Positions 25,405 to 33,920 of a stretch of DNA of 64,000 nt are shown here, in pieces. Below the pieces are notes generated by a model. It was not told where the DNA came from. It searched no databases and saw nothing but the letters and a program-made list of their open reading frames with translations. Location: the NCBI GenBank assembly GCA_910577225.1, contig CAJTMV010000005.1:62001-126000 (forward strand). Reading direction: 5' to 3'. The position numbers were made by a program, and so were the translations under genes. Origin of the DNA: an uncultured Eubacterium sp. GTDB taxonomy: Bacteria; Bacillota; Clostridia; Lachnospirales; Lachnospiraceae. The first letter of the stretch is position 1. Every line of letters starts with the position of its first letter.

Positions 25405-26448
25405 ATGATGAGATGGAGAACCAGAACAGTCATGGTCATAGGGACAGGAGTGTGTACACTGTTACTGTGCGCATGCGGAATACGCCGTACGGCTGTTAGA
25501 GATAAAGTTCAGGTTGGCGTCGCCTGCTATGATCAGGGTGATACCTTTCTAAACGAGATGGTCGATTGTCTCAGAGACCAGTTTGATAAAATTAAAACTG
25601 AAAATGGAGCTCACATGGCAGTAACTGTTCGGGAAGCAGCCGGTTCACAGCGTACACAGGATGATCAGGTAAAAGAACTGCTGGATGAAGGATGTCAGGT
25701 ATTATGCGTCAATCTGGTGGATCGCGCAGATCCGTCAGCAATTATCGATCTTGCAAGAGAATATGATGTGCCGATTATATTTTTTAACAGAGAACCAGTA
25801 GCGGAGGATATGCTGCAGTGGGAAAAACTGTATTATGTCGGAGCTGACGCGCAGCAGTCTGGAGAGATGCAGGGAGAACTGGCTGCGGCTGCCATCCTTT
25901 CTGACCAGCAGATCGATCGTAATAACGACGGCAGGATTCAGTATGTCGTACTGGAAGGGGAACCAGGTCATCAGGATGCGATTATCCGGACAGAAAGCGC
26001 CGTAAATACTCTGAGAAATCAGGGTATCGAGCTGGAAAAATTAAGCTGCGGAATTGCGAACTGGAATCGCGCGCAGGCACAGAATCGTATGATGCAGATG
26101 ATTAGCCAGTATCAGAATAACATCGAACTTGTTTTGGCAAATAATGACGACATGGCTCTCGGTGCGATCGACGCTTATAAAAAACTCAATGTTACGGAGG
26201 CTGCACTGCCTGTATTTTTTGGTATCGACGGCACGAAAGCAGGGCTGAAAGCCGTGGCGGATACAGAGCTATATGCTACCGTTTATAACGATAAAGGAGG
26301 ACAGGCCGCCGCGATTGCAAATCTGGCAGCATCGATTGGCTTTGAAAAAGGAATGGATCAGATGGAGTTTGAGAATGGAAAATATATTTATCTGCCTTAT
26401 TTTAAAATTACAAGCGAAAATGTGAATGAATTTTTAAAGGAATCATAA
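25405..26448 (+). CDS. Galactose/glucose-binding lipoprotein, MglB-like, unpermuted
   Basis: This is a lipoprotein (LLLCAC lipobox) with the normal order of the galactose-binding fold. All ten sugar-contact positions of E. coli MglB have matching residues: Tyr and Asp in CYDQGDTF, Asn in FFNREP, His-Asp-Arg in GHQDAIIR, Trp in NWNRAQ, Asn in ANNDDM, Asp in FGIDGT and Asn in YNDKG. A calcium loop is seen in DRNNDGRIQ. The ATG at 25405 follows AGAGGTG; the TTG at 25384 is rejected. It closes the sensor operon, so it is probably the sugar detector for the two-component system rather than a second transport protein. Confidence 0.9.
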   Translation: MMRWRTRTVMVIGTGVCTLLLCACGIRRTAVRDKVQVGVACYDQGDTFLNEMVDCLRDQFDKIKTENGAHMAVTVREAAGSQRTQDDQVKELLDEGCQVLCVNLVDRADPSAIIDLAREYDVPIIFFNREPVAEDMLQWEKLYYVGADAQQSGEMQGELAAAAILSDQQIDRNNDGRIQYVVLEGEPGHQDAIIRTESAVNTLRNQGIELEKLSCGIANWNRAQAQNRMMQMISQYQNNIELVLANNDDMALGAIDAYKKLNVTEAALPVFFGIDGTKAGLKAVADTELYATVYNDKGGQAAAIANLAASIGFEKGMDQMEFENGKYIYLPYFKITSENVNEFLKES

Positions 26449-26488
26449 CGAATGATTCACAGAAGTAAGATTTTGGAATTCTTTTTTA

Positions 26489-26518
26489 TTGACAGCTTAA
26501 TGACGAATAATTTATAAT
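26489..26518 (+). promoter_or_regulatory. Promoter of the phosphofructokinase gene
   Basis: TTGACA, 18 bases and TATAAT, about 50 bases upstream of the ATG. Confidence 0.82.
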
Positions 26519-26569
26519 AGAAAAGACAAATCGTTTTACAATATCAGGAGAAAGAGAGGGTGCATCAAA

Positions 26570-27643
26570 ATGCTCAGAGTGGGTATGCTTACAAGCGGCG
26601 GCGACTGTCAGGCTCTAAATGCGGCAATGAGAGGCGTTGCGAAAGGCTTAAGCTCAAATGTGGAAGAATTGGAGATTTATGGTTTTCTGGACGGATATAA
26701 AGGACTGATTTACGGAAATTACCGTCTTCTTACGTCGTCAGACTTTTCAGGTATTCTGACAAAGGGCGGAACGATTCTTGGTTCGTCCCGTCAGCCATTC
26801 AAGCTGATGCGTACGCCGGATCAGAACGGTCTGGATAAAGTAGAGGCTATGAAGCAGAATTATTACAAACTGAATCTTGACTGTATTGTAATACTGGGCG
26901 GTAACGGAACACAGAAAACAGCGAACCTGCTTCGGGAAGAAGGACTGAATGTTATCCATTTACCAAAGACAATTGACAACGATATCTTCGGTACGGATGT
27001 TACATTTGGATTTCAGAGTGCGATTAACATTGCAACGGATGCCATCGACTGTATTCATACGACAGCAGCATCCCACAACCGTGTATTTATTGTAGAAGTC
27101 ATGGGTCACAAAGTTGGCTGGCTGACATTGTACGCAGGTCTGGCAGGCGGCGCGGATATCATTTTGTTACCAGAGATTCCGTATGATATTAAAAAAGTGG
27201 TATCGGCGATCGAACATCGTACGAAGGCAGGAAAAGGATTTACAATTCTTGCAGTGGCTGAGGGAGCGATTTCGAAAGAAGACGCCAAATTAACCAAAAA
27301 GGAATACAAGAAGAAAATGGAAAAATCACCATACCCTTCCGTATCTTATGAAATTGCAGCCAAGATCGGAGAAAAGCTCGGAAGCGAAGTACGTGTTACA
27401 GTACCGGGACATACGCAAAGAGGCGGCAGCCCGACGCCATACGATCGTGTACTTTGTACGAGACTCGGCGCAGAAGGCGCAAAGGCCATTTTGGAAAAAG
27501 ATTTTGGCCATATGATTGCGATGGTTAATAACGAAGTCAGACGCGTTCCGTTAGAGAATGTTGCCGGTAAGTTAAAGACTGTCGATCCAAATGCTCAGAT
27601 TGTCAAAGAAGCAAAACTGACAGGCATTAGTTTTGGCGATTAA
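26570..27643 (+). CDS. 6-phosphofructokinase, mixed-substrate group
   Basis: This enzyme makes fructose 1,6-bisphosphate in glycolysis. The 357-residue protein has SGGDCQALNAAMRG at the N-terminus, the catalytic TIDND (Asp136/Asp138) and a C-terminal substrate loop (VPGHTQRGGSPTPYDR). The phosphate-donor loop reads GGNGT (Asn112, Gly113) where ATP enzymes have GGDGS, and the catalytic loop is PKTIDND with Lys133. Gly at the 104 position with Lys at 124 is the known mixed group, usually ATP-dependent. The Asn in place of the metal-binding Asp is notable. Confidence 0.92.
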   Translation: MLRVGMLTSGGDCQALNAAMRGVAKGLSSNVEELEIYGFLDGYKGLIYGNYRLLTSSDFSGILTKGGTILGSSRQPFKLMRTPDQNGLDKVEAMKQNYYKLNLDCIVILGGNGTQKTANLLREEGLNVIHLPKTIDNDIFGTDVTFGFQSAINIATDAIDCIHTTAASHNRVFIVEVMGHKVGWLTLYAGLAGGADIILLPEIPYDIKKVVSAIEHRTKAGKGFTILAVAEGAISKEDAKLTKKEYKKKMEKSPYPSVSYEIAAKIGEKLGSEVRVTVPGHTQRGGSPTPYDRVLCTRLGAEGAKAILEKDFGHMIAMVNNEVRRVPLENVAGKLKTVDPNAQIVKEAKLTGISFGD

Positions 27644-27667
27644 ATGTAAATAATGGAAAGATCAAAG

Positions 27668-27751
27668 CTGCTGTACGGCAGTTTCAGACTGTGTTAAAAT
27701 TATCTTGTACAGATAAAATTTGCACAGATGGAAATCTGTACAGCAGTTTTT
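27668..27751 (+). terminator. Large hairpin between phosphofructokinase gene and dnaX
   Basis: CTGCTGTAC at 27668 pairs with GTACAGCAG at 27738, followed by TTTTTG. Inside it ACAGAT / ATCTGT offers an alternative stem. It is probably a terminator; the competing pairings could also form an attenuator. Confidence 0.5.
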
Positions 27752-27812
27752 GTGTTACGTTTATAATGTAATAGTATTTAAATTTAAGAATGATCAGGAG
27801 GTCGGACATATT

Positions 27813-29390
27813 ATGTCATATACTGCGCTTTATCGAAAATACCGGCCGCGGGATTTTACAGATGTAAAAGGTCAGGATGCTATCGTGGCAACGATTCAAA
27901 ACCAGATTCAGGCAGATCGTATCGGACATGCTTATCTGTTTTGCGGTACGAGAGGAACAGGAAAAACTACGATTGCCAAAATATTTGCCAAAGCGGTAAA
28001 TTGTGAACATCCGAAAGAAGGAAGTCCATGTGGCGAGTGCGCTTCCTGTCAGGCAATAGCGGCTGGGAATTCCATGAATGTGATTGAAATCGATGCCGCC
28101 TCAAATAATGGTGTGGATAATATTCGTGAAATCCGTGACGAAGTATCTTATGCTCCGACAGAAGGCAGATATAAGGTATATATTATTGATGAAGTCCATA
28201 TGCTGTCAATAGGTGCGTTTAACGCACTTTTAAAAACTCTGGAAGAGCCGCCGTCTTATGTGATTTTTATTCTGGCAACGACAGAAGCGCACAAAATACC
28301 AGTAACAATCCTGTCAAGATGTCAAAGATATGATTTTCATCGCATATCGATCGAAACAATCTCAAAAAGACTGCAGGAATTATTGGAAAGAGAACAAACG
28401 GAAGCAGAAGAAAAAGCAGTCCGTTATATTGCAAAGGCTGCAGATGGCGCAATGCGTGACGCACTCAGTCTGCTGGATCAGTGTATGGCATTTTATATGG
28501 GACAGAAGCTGACGTATGATCATGTACTGCAGGTACTGGGAGCGGTAGATACAGAACGGTTTTCCCGTATGTTTCGGGCAGTTATCGGGAATGAGGTTGT
28601 AGCTGCGATGCGCCAGATTGAAGAACTGGTCGGGGAAGGAAAGGATCTTGGCCAGTTTGTGAATGATTTTACATGGTATCTGCGCAATTTGCTCTTACTG
28701 CAGAGTTCGGACGATATGGAAGACGTTCTGGATCTGTCGGACGAGAATCTCAAATTATTAAAACAGGAATGTAAAATGGCAGATAGCGCAGAGATAATGC
28801 GTTATATACGTATATTCTCTGAACTGTCCAATCAGGTGCGATACTCGGCGCAGAAACGGATTTTAATTGAAATAGCAGTCATTAAGCTATGCCGCCCGCA
28901 GATGGAAGAGGATACCGGATCTGTTTTATCACGACTGATACAGTTAGAGAAAAAGATAGAGGAAGGAGTAATACAGCCGAAAGCCGCGGGACCGGCAGCC
29001 TCTTTCGTTTCTGATCGTTCGGATACGGAGCAGACAGCTGCTGAAAATCCGATTCTGCCAAAAGCAATTTCAGAAGATATCCGTAAGGTAGTTCAAAACT
29101 GGCATAGTATCGTGTCACAGATGCCGGGGTCTCTGGGCGTATTTATGAAAAAGGCGCGGCTGAGCGTCGGCGATAACGATGTGCTTCTGATAGTCCTTGA
29201 TGATCCGATATTGTGTGAAATGCTGACAGAAGAGGAACGACAGAAAGAAATAACAGACAGTATATCAAAAAGTATTGGAAAAGAAGTGGCGATACAGTTT
29301 CGGTATCAGGACACGGATCAGCCATTTGAGACGACATATGTGGATTTGGAACAGATCATTCATACAGAAATCGAATACGAAGATTTTTAG
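27813..29390 (+). CDS. dnaX: DNA polymerase III subunit gamma/tau
   Basis: This is the clamp-loader ATPase of replication. The ATG at 27813 follows CAGGAGG; the longer frame from 27720 lacks a ribosome site. The 525-residue protein has MSYTALYRKYRPRDF, Walker A GTRGTGKTT, a zinc finger with four cysteines (CEHPKEGSPCGECASC), DEVHMLS and the sensor motif ILATTEAHKIP. The C-terminal tau-like part is shorter and variable. It is followed by ybaB and recR, a common trio. Confidence 0.96.
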   Translation: MSYTALYRKYRPRDFTDVKGQDAIVATIQNQIQADRIGHAYLFCGTRGTGKTTIAKIFAKAVNCEHPKEGSPCGECASCQAIAAGNSMNVIEIDAASNNGVDNIREIRDEVSYAPTEGRYKVYIIDEVHMLSIGAFNALLKTLEEPPSYVIFILATTEAHKIPVTILSRCQRYDFHRISIETISKRLQELLEREQTEAEEKAVRYIAKAADGAMRDALSLLDQCMAFYMGQKLTYDHVLQVLGAVDTERFSRMFRAVIGNEVVAAMRQIEELVGEGKDLGQFVNDFTWYLRNLLLLQSSDDMEDVLDLSDENLKLLKQECKMADSAEIMRYIRIFSELSNQVRYSAQKRILIEIAVIKLCRPQMEEDTGSVLSRLIQLEKKIEEGVIQPKAAGPAASFVSDRSDTEQTAAENPILPKAISEDIRKVVQNWHSIVSQMPGSLGVFMKKARLSVGDNDVLLIVLDDPILCEMLTEEERQKEITDSISKSIGKEVAIQFRYQDTDQPFETTYVDLEQIIHTEIEYEDF

Positions 29391-29479
29391 TGAAAGCAAA
29401 TCCATCTATTGTCAGATTCAGTAAATTGCGTTAAAATCAATAACAGTCAAAAAATATATCTAAGGAGGAACAAATAATT

Positions 29480-29830
29480 ATGGGAAGAAAAGGGGGATTT
29501 CCAGGAGGCGGAATGCCGGGTAATATGGCAAATCTGATGAAACAGGCGCAGAAAATGCAAAAGCAGATGGAAGAGGCAACGAAAGAACTGGAAGAAAAAG
29601 AAATGACTGCAACTGCAGGAGGAGGGGTCGTAGAGGTAACCGTATCCGGAAAACGGGAAGTGACCAGAATAAAGATCGATCCTGAAGCGGTAGATCCGGA
29701 TGATGTGGAAATGCTGGAGGATCTGATTATGGCAGCTACCAATGAAGCGATGCGCCAGATCGATGAATATTCCCAGAATACTATGGGTAAGATTACCGGT
29801 GGTCTTGGCGGCGGAATGGGGTTATTTTAA
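29480..29830 (+). CDS. ybaB: Nucleoid-associated protein, YbaB/EbfC family
   Basis: This is a small DNA-binding protein of 116 residues. It has a Gly/Met-rich N-terminus, a helix MKQAQKMQKQMEEATKELEE, and the conserved core GGGVVEVTVSGKREVTRIKI followed by DDVEMLEDLI. It lies between dnaX and recR with a strong AAGGAGG site. Confidence 0.95.
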   Translation: MGRKGGFPGGGMPGNMANLMKQAQKMQKQMEEATKELEEKEMTATAGGGVVEVTVSGKREVTRIKIDPEAVDPDDVEMLEDLIMAATNEAMRQIDEYSQNTMGKITGGLGGGMGLF

Positions 29831-29832
29831 GT

Positions 29833-30429
29833 ATGGATTATTATAGCGCGCAGATCAGCAGGCTGATCGAATCACTGTCTGGTCTGCCGGGAATCGGCGT
29901 TAAATCCGCTCAGCGTATGGCATTTCATATATTAAACATGCCGGAAACAGAAGTGGAAAAGCTGTCGAATGCGATTATAGAAGCCAGAAGAAAAGTTTGT
30001 TACTGCAAACAGTGTTATACGCTGACAGATGAGGAAACCTGTCCGATCTGTAAAAATCCGAATCGGGATCAGAAGACAATTATGGTAGTAGAAAATCCAA
30101 GAGATCTTGCAGCCTATGAAAAAACAGGCAAATTTGAGGGAGTCTATCATGTCCTGCATGGCGCGATATCTCCAATGCTTGGTATCGGTCCCGGGGATAT
30201 CAGGCTCAAAGAGCTGATGCAGCGTCTGCAGGGAGATGTTGACGAGGTCATTATCGCGACAAATTCCAGTCTGGAGGGAGAGACGACAGCGATGTATATT
30301 AGCAAGCTGATCAAACCGACCGGAATTAAAGCGACAAGAATCGCCAGCGGCGTACCAGTAGGCGGTGATCTGGAATATATCGATGAGGTAACGCTGCTGA
30401 GAGCTTTGGAAGGTCGTACAGAATTATAA
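29833..30429 (+). CDS. recR: Recombination protein RecR
   Basis: This recombination mediator acts with RecF and RecO. The product of 198 residues contains the helix-hairpin-helix (LSGLPGIGVKSAQRMAFH), a four-cysteine zinc finger (CYCKQCYTLT... CPIC) and the Toprim domain (TIMVVENPRDLAAYEKTG; VIIATNSSLEGETTA). It starts 2 bases after ybaB. Confidence 0.97.
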   Translation: MDYYSAQISRLIESLSGLPGIGVKSAQRMAFHILNMPETEVEKLSNAIIEARRKVCYCKQCYTLTDEETCPICKNPNRDQKTIMVVENPRDLAAYEKTGKFEGVYHVLHGAISPMLGIGPGDIRLKELMQRLQGDVDEVIIATNSSLEGETTAMYISKLIKPTGIKATRIASGVPVGGDLEYIDEVTLLRALEGRTEL

Positions 30430-30521
30430 TCTGTGATGCTGACAACAATATCTGTCAAAATCAGCCTGTCTGTTATGCTACATTGAACGCATACCTGAAA
30501 ATATGGAAAGAGGTGTGCGAA

Positions 30522-31790
30522 ATGGCAGAACAAAAACAGAAAACGTCAGGAACACTACCAAAGAATATTCGTCAGATAGGCACAAGTACAGGAAGTACGA
30601 GAGTCTATCTGGAGGATTATGTATATACCTATTTACATACGCAGGAAGTCCTTGAGACGTGGACAAACCGGGGATTTATTCTGCTGGGCAGAATCGAAAA
30701 AACAAAAGATTATACGAGATATTTTATTAGCGGGCTGATACAGGTAGAAGATGAATATTTTAAAGATCATATGCTGGAATTTAGCGATAATACCTGGACA
30801 GCCATTTATCAGGAGATGAAAACTTACTATGATCAGCTGGAAATCGTAGGATGGGGACAGGATATCAGCAATGCATCACCGGGCCTGATTGCGGAGCTGG
30901 AACAAAAGTATAAACAGAATTTTAATATTCAAAAAAATGTAATGTTTTTGCTGAATCAGATTGAAAATGAAGAAATTTTTTACGTCTTTGAAAGAAATGT
31001 ACTGCAGCGCAGGGAAGGTTATTATGTTTATTATGAAAAAAACCCTCAAATGCAGGAATATATGATTGAAAAAAATAAAAGCCGCGAACTGAATATTTCT
31101 CCAGACGAAATACAAGAACCGCTTGTTCACAGCTATCGTGAAACGCTGATGGAAAAAAAGGCCCGTATATCAGAACGAAAGTGGAACGGCGTGTTATATA
31201 CAACAAGTCTGCTGTTAGTGCTTTCCGTCTGTGTACTGGGCGTCAGTACAGTGAATAACGTGGAAAAAATGCAGGATCTGGAATCTGCCGTCAATCAGAT
31301 TGCAGGGAAAGGCGGACAAGCTGGTATCCGCTCATCAGACGTACCTGCCATGAGTGCGAATGTGGAGGACGGAAGCAGCGGAGATTTGAACGAAGTAAAA
31401 ACCAAACCTGAGACTTTAGATGAAACATCCGAAACAGATGATAAATCAGATCAGGATGATCGGGCCGGTCAAAAAGAAAAATCTGGTGGAGATGATCCGT
31501 CCGTCGAAGCAGAAACAGACAGTAAGGATAAAGAGGCGGATAAAACAGAGAAAAAAACGACAGCAGACGATACAGGTCAGATATCTTCTGACAGTACTGA
31601 GACATCTGCATTAACGGAGGCGCAAACCAGTCTGCTCCAGGGATATTATATTGTAAAAAAAGGCGATAGTCTTGTGGGGATAAGCAGGAAAATATATGGA
31701 ACAGCGGCAAAGGCGCGAAAAATATGCGAATTAAACGGTATCGACGACATGGATAAGATTTATGCCGGGCAGAAATTAGAATTACCATAA
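30522..31790 (+). CDS. LysM membrane protein with an N-terminal MPN-like domain
   Basis: The 422-residue protein has an N-terminal domain (about 30-190) resembling the MPN/JAMM fold: TRVYLEDYVYTYL, GFILLGRIEK, EIVGWGQD, then VMFLLNQIENEEIFYVFE. The catalytic HxH of JAMM proteases is absent (VGWGQD where VGWYHSHP is typical), so no peptidase activity is expected. A membrane helix follows (TSLLLVLSVCVLGVSTV, about 227-244), then an acidic disordered linker and a C-terminal LysM domain (YYIVKKGDSLVGISRKIYG). It probably faces the wall with LysM and the cytoplasm with the N-domain. The MPN relation is inferred by eye. Confidence 0.8.
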   Translation: MAEQKQKTSGTLPKNIRQIGTSTGSTRVYLEDYVYTYLHTQEVLETWTNRGFILLGRIEKTKDYTRYFISGLIQVEDEYFKDHMLEFSDNTWTAIYQEMKTYYDQLEIVGWGQDISNASPGLIAELEQKYKQNFNIQKNVMFLLNQIENEEIFYVFERNVLQRREGYYVYYEKNPQMQEYMIEKNKSRELNISPDEIQEPLVHSYRETLMEKKARISERKWNGVLYTTSLLLVLSVCVLGVSTVNNVEKMQDLESAVNQIAGKGGQAGIRSSDVPAMSANVEDGSSGDLNEVKTKPETLDETSETDDKSDQDDRAGQKEKSGGDDPSVEAETDSKDKEADKTEKKTTADDTGQISSDSTETSALTEAQTSLLQGYYIVKKGDSLVGISRKIYGTAAKARKICELNGIDDMDKIYAGQKLELP

Positions 31791-31827
31791 CAGAAAAAAG
31801 AGCCTTTGCGATATACAGGAGAGGATT

Positions 31828-33042
31828 ATGGCAAAAAGCACAAATACAAACTTACGGGCACTTCCAAAGCAAAGTAAGGAAGAGCTGTCTGAGTTACAAC
31901 AAAAAATCCGGATTCACAGAATGAAGATTCTGATTCTGATTTTTATCCTGGCTGGTATAGCAATCGGATTGCTTTTTGCCGCGTTTTTATATTTGGAGAA
32001 TAAGGTTTATACCCATTATGAAGTTATCGAACAGATCGCGCGCAGAGAAACGGAATCGGCCGAATACGAAGAATTTCAGGGAAATGTCCTGCAATATACG
32101 CAGGACGGAGCCGTTTATTCCAGTATTACCGGAGAAGTGTTCTGGAACCAGACGTATGAAATGGAATCGCCGCGAATTACAATGTGCGAACAATACCTGG
32201 CTATCTATGAACAGGAAGGAAACCGGATTTATATTATGAATACACATGGACAGGAAGGTACGATTCAGACGACCATTCCGGTACAGCGTGTAAGTATTTC
32301 TGCGCAGGGAACAGTAGCCGTATTGATGGAAGATTCGCAGACGAGCTATATTCACATGTACCGAAAAGACGGCAAACAGCTGGCGGCAGGAGAACTGCAT
32401 ATTGAAAACAGCGGTTATCCTCTGGATCTTGCTTTGTCCCAGGATGCGCAGAAGCTGGCAGTCAGTATGCTGAATATTACAGATGCAAGCGTAAAATCTA
32501 CCGTGGTGTTTTATAATTATGGGACTGTAGGACAAAATGAAATTGACAATATTGTAGCTTCTTATACATACGACGATATGATTATACCTGGAATTCGTTT
32601 TGTGACAAACGACAGACTACTGGCTTTTGGAGATCAAAAAGTTCTGATTTATGAAGGAAAACAGAAACCTGCCGTTGCAAAAGAAATTAAATGTAAAAAA
32701 AATATACGCAGCATTTATTATAATAAAGAGTATTTTGGTCTGGTATTTGATGATCCGGACGCTGCCGGAGGGTATCTTACCAATGTATATAGTATGAAGG
32801 GCAGGCTGATGCTGGAGCAAAAATTTACACTTGGGTATACGGATATCGACTTGCTGCAAAACGGACTGTTGTGCATTCGTAATGATAAGAGTGTGCAGCT
32901 GTATACGATGAGAGGAAACAAACGGTTTGAATATACGTTTGACCGTAGCATTTATGACGTAATATCAGGTAAAGGTCAGTTGGATTACTGGTTTATTATG
33001 AATGGAGAAACAGACCGTATTAAATTAAAGGATGAATATTAA
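31828..33042 (+). CDS. DUF5711 family membrane protein
   Basis: The product is 404 residues long. A cytoplasmic segment is followed by one membrane helix (MKILILIFILAGIAIGLLFA, about 32-53) and a large extracellular domain with repeated strand pairs (GNVLQYTQDGAVYSSITGEV; NQTYEMESPRI) that suggest a beta-propeller. This pattern is that of DUF5711, known from Lachnospiraceae; no function is established. It lies between the LysM protein and a CvpA protein, so it may serve the envelope. Confidence 0.8.
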   Translation: MAKSTNTNLRALPKQSKEELSELQQKIRIHRMKILILIFILAGIAIGLLFAAFLYLENKVYTHYEVIEQIARRETESAEYEEFQGNVLQYTQDGAVYSSITGEVFWNQTYEMESPRITMCEQYLAIYEQEGNRIYIMNTHGQEGTIQTTIPVQRVSISAQGTVAVLMEDSQTSYIHMYRKDGKQLAAGELHIENSGYPLDLALSQDAQKLAVSMLNITDASVKSTVVFYNYGTVGQNEIDNIVASYTYDDMIIPGIRFVTNDRLLAFGDQKVLIYEGKQKPAVAKEIKCKKNIRSIYYNKEYFGLVFDDPDAAGGYLTNVYSMKGRLMLEQKFTLGYTDIDLLQNGLLCIRNDKSVQLYTMRGNKRFEYTFDRSIYDVISGKGQLDYWFIMNGETDRIKLKDEY

Positions 33043-33045
33043 AAA

Positions 33046-33744
33046 ATGAACTGGTTATATATGACAGTGATGGGATATATCGTAGTATCTGCCCTGCGGG
33101 GATTCCACAGAGGGTTTTTGCGGGTCGTTTATTCAATGGCAGCGTTAGCGATCACAGTTTTGTTTGTCGCAGTGGCAGCGCCGATGCTGCGTAACGTAAT
33201 ATTGGAATCTACGACGATTTCCAGACAGCTGGAGACTGGAAGTGAAAAATTTATCAAAAAGCAGGTGGATCAGAAGCTGAAAGACGGCACATTGATGGAA
33301 AGTATGGAATTGTCTCTGATTGTACTGCCAAAGAAACTGCAAAAGGAGCTGGAACATACGACGCAGTCGGCAATTCCTAAATTGCTGCAAAAGCATGGCA
33401 TTTATAAAAAGATGGCGAAAACAGCGGCTGACATGATGGTATCGGTGATCGCTTTTTTTCTGTCTCTGCTGGTGATTTCGCTGATTCTGTTTGTGGCAGG
33501 CAGAAGACTGGATTTGTTTTCAAGAAAACCTGGGATACGTCTTGTAAATATGATTTTTGGTTTTTTTGCAGGGATAGTGAAAGCGTTTCTTGTAATCTGG
33601 ATTGTGTTTTTTCTGATACAGACAACCCAGATACTGCCTTCGAGTGCGGCACTGCTTCGTATGATTGAAGAAAATGCGGTACTCAGGGGATTGTACGAGC
33701 AGAATCAGATTGCGGAGCTTCTGAAAATGATACAGATCCGATAA
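33046..33744 (+). CDS. CvpA family membrane protein
   Basis: The 232-residue protein has four hydrophobic segments: two near the N-terminus (up to about 47) and two after residue 130. The family block ALRGFHRGFLRVVYSMAALA is typical of the CvpA/colicin V production group. A loop of about 80 residues separates the helix pairs. It starts 3 bases after the DUF5711 stop. The molecular role is unknown. Confidence 0.8.
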   Translation: MNWLYMTVMGYIVVSALRGFHRGFLRVVYSMAALAITVLFVAVAAPMLRNVILESTTISRQLETGSEKFIKKQVDQKLKDGTLMESMELSLIVLPKKLQKELEHTTQSAIPKLLQKHGIYKKMAKTAADMMVSVIAFFLSLLVISLILFVAGRRLDLFSRKPGIRLVNMIFGFFAGIVKAFLVIWIVFFLIQTTQILPSSAALLRMIEENAVLRGLYEQNQIAELLKMIQIR

Positions 33745-33861
33745 TTATAAAGCGAATCTGCAGGAAACAACGATTATCAATGAATTGCGGCGATATGCTG
33801 TCCGATCAGGGTATATTTCCGAAGATCCGGCATTTGAAGATGCTGCTGACAGAGATAGTAT

Positions 33862-33901
33862 AAAACACAGGTTGTATGAATGACGTACAGCCTGTGTTTT
33901 T
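33862..33901. terminator. Bidirectional terminator between convergent genes
   Basis: AAAACACAGGTTGTA / TACAGCCTGTGTTTT forms a long stem with A-run and T-run, serving the CvpA operon on the plus strand and the secreted B-repeat gene on the minus strand. Confidence 0.85.
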
Positions 33902-33920
33902 ATCTGTTCATTTGGAAACT

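Noticed and set aside
26570..27643. Pyrophosphate-dependent phosphofructokinase
   Set aside because: The donor loop has Gly at the position where pyrophosphate enzymes have Asp (GGDD), so the Lys in PKTIDND alone is not enough.
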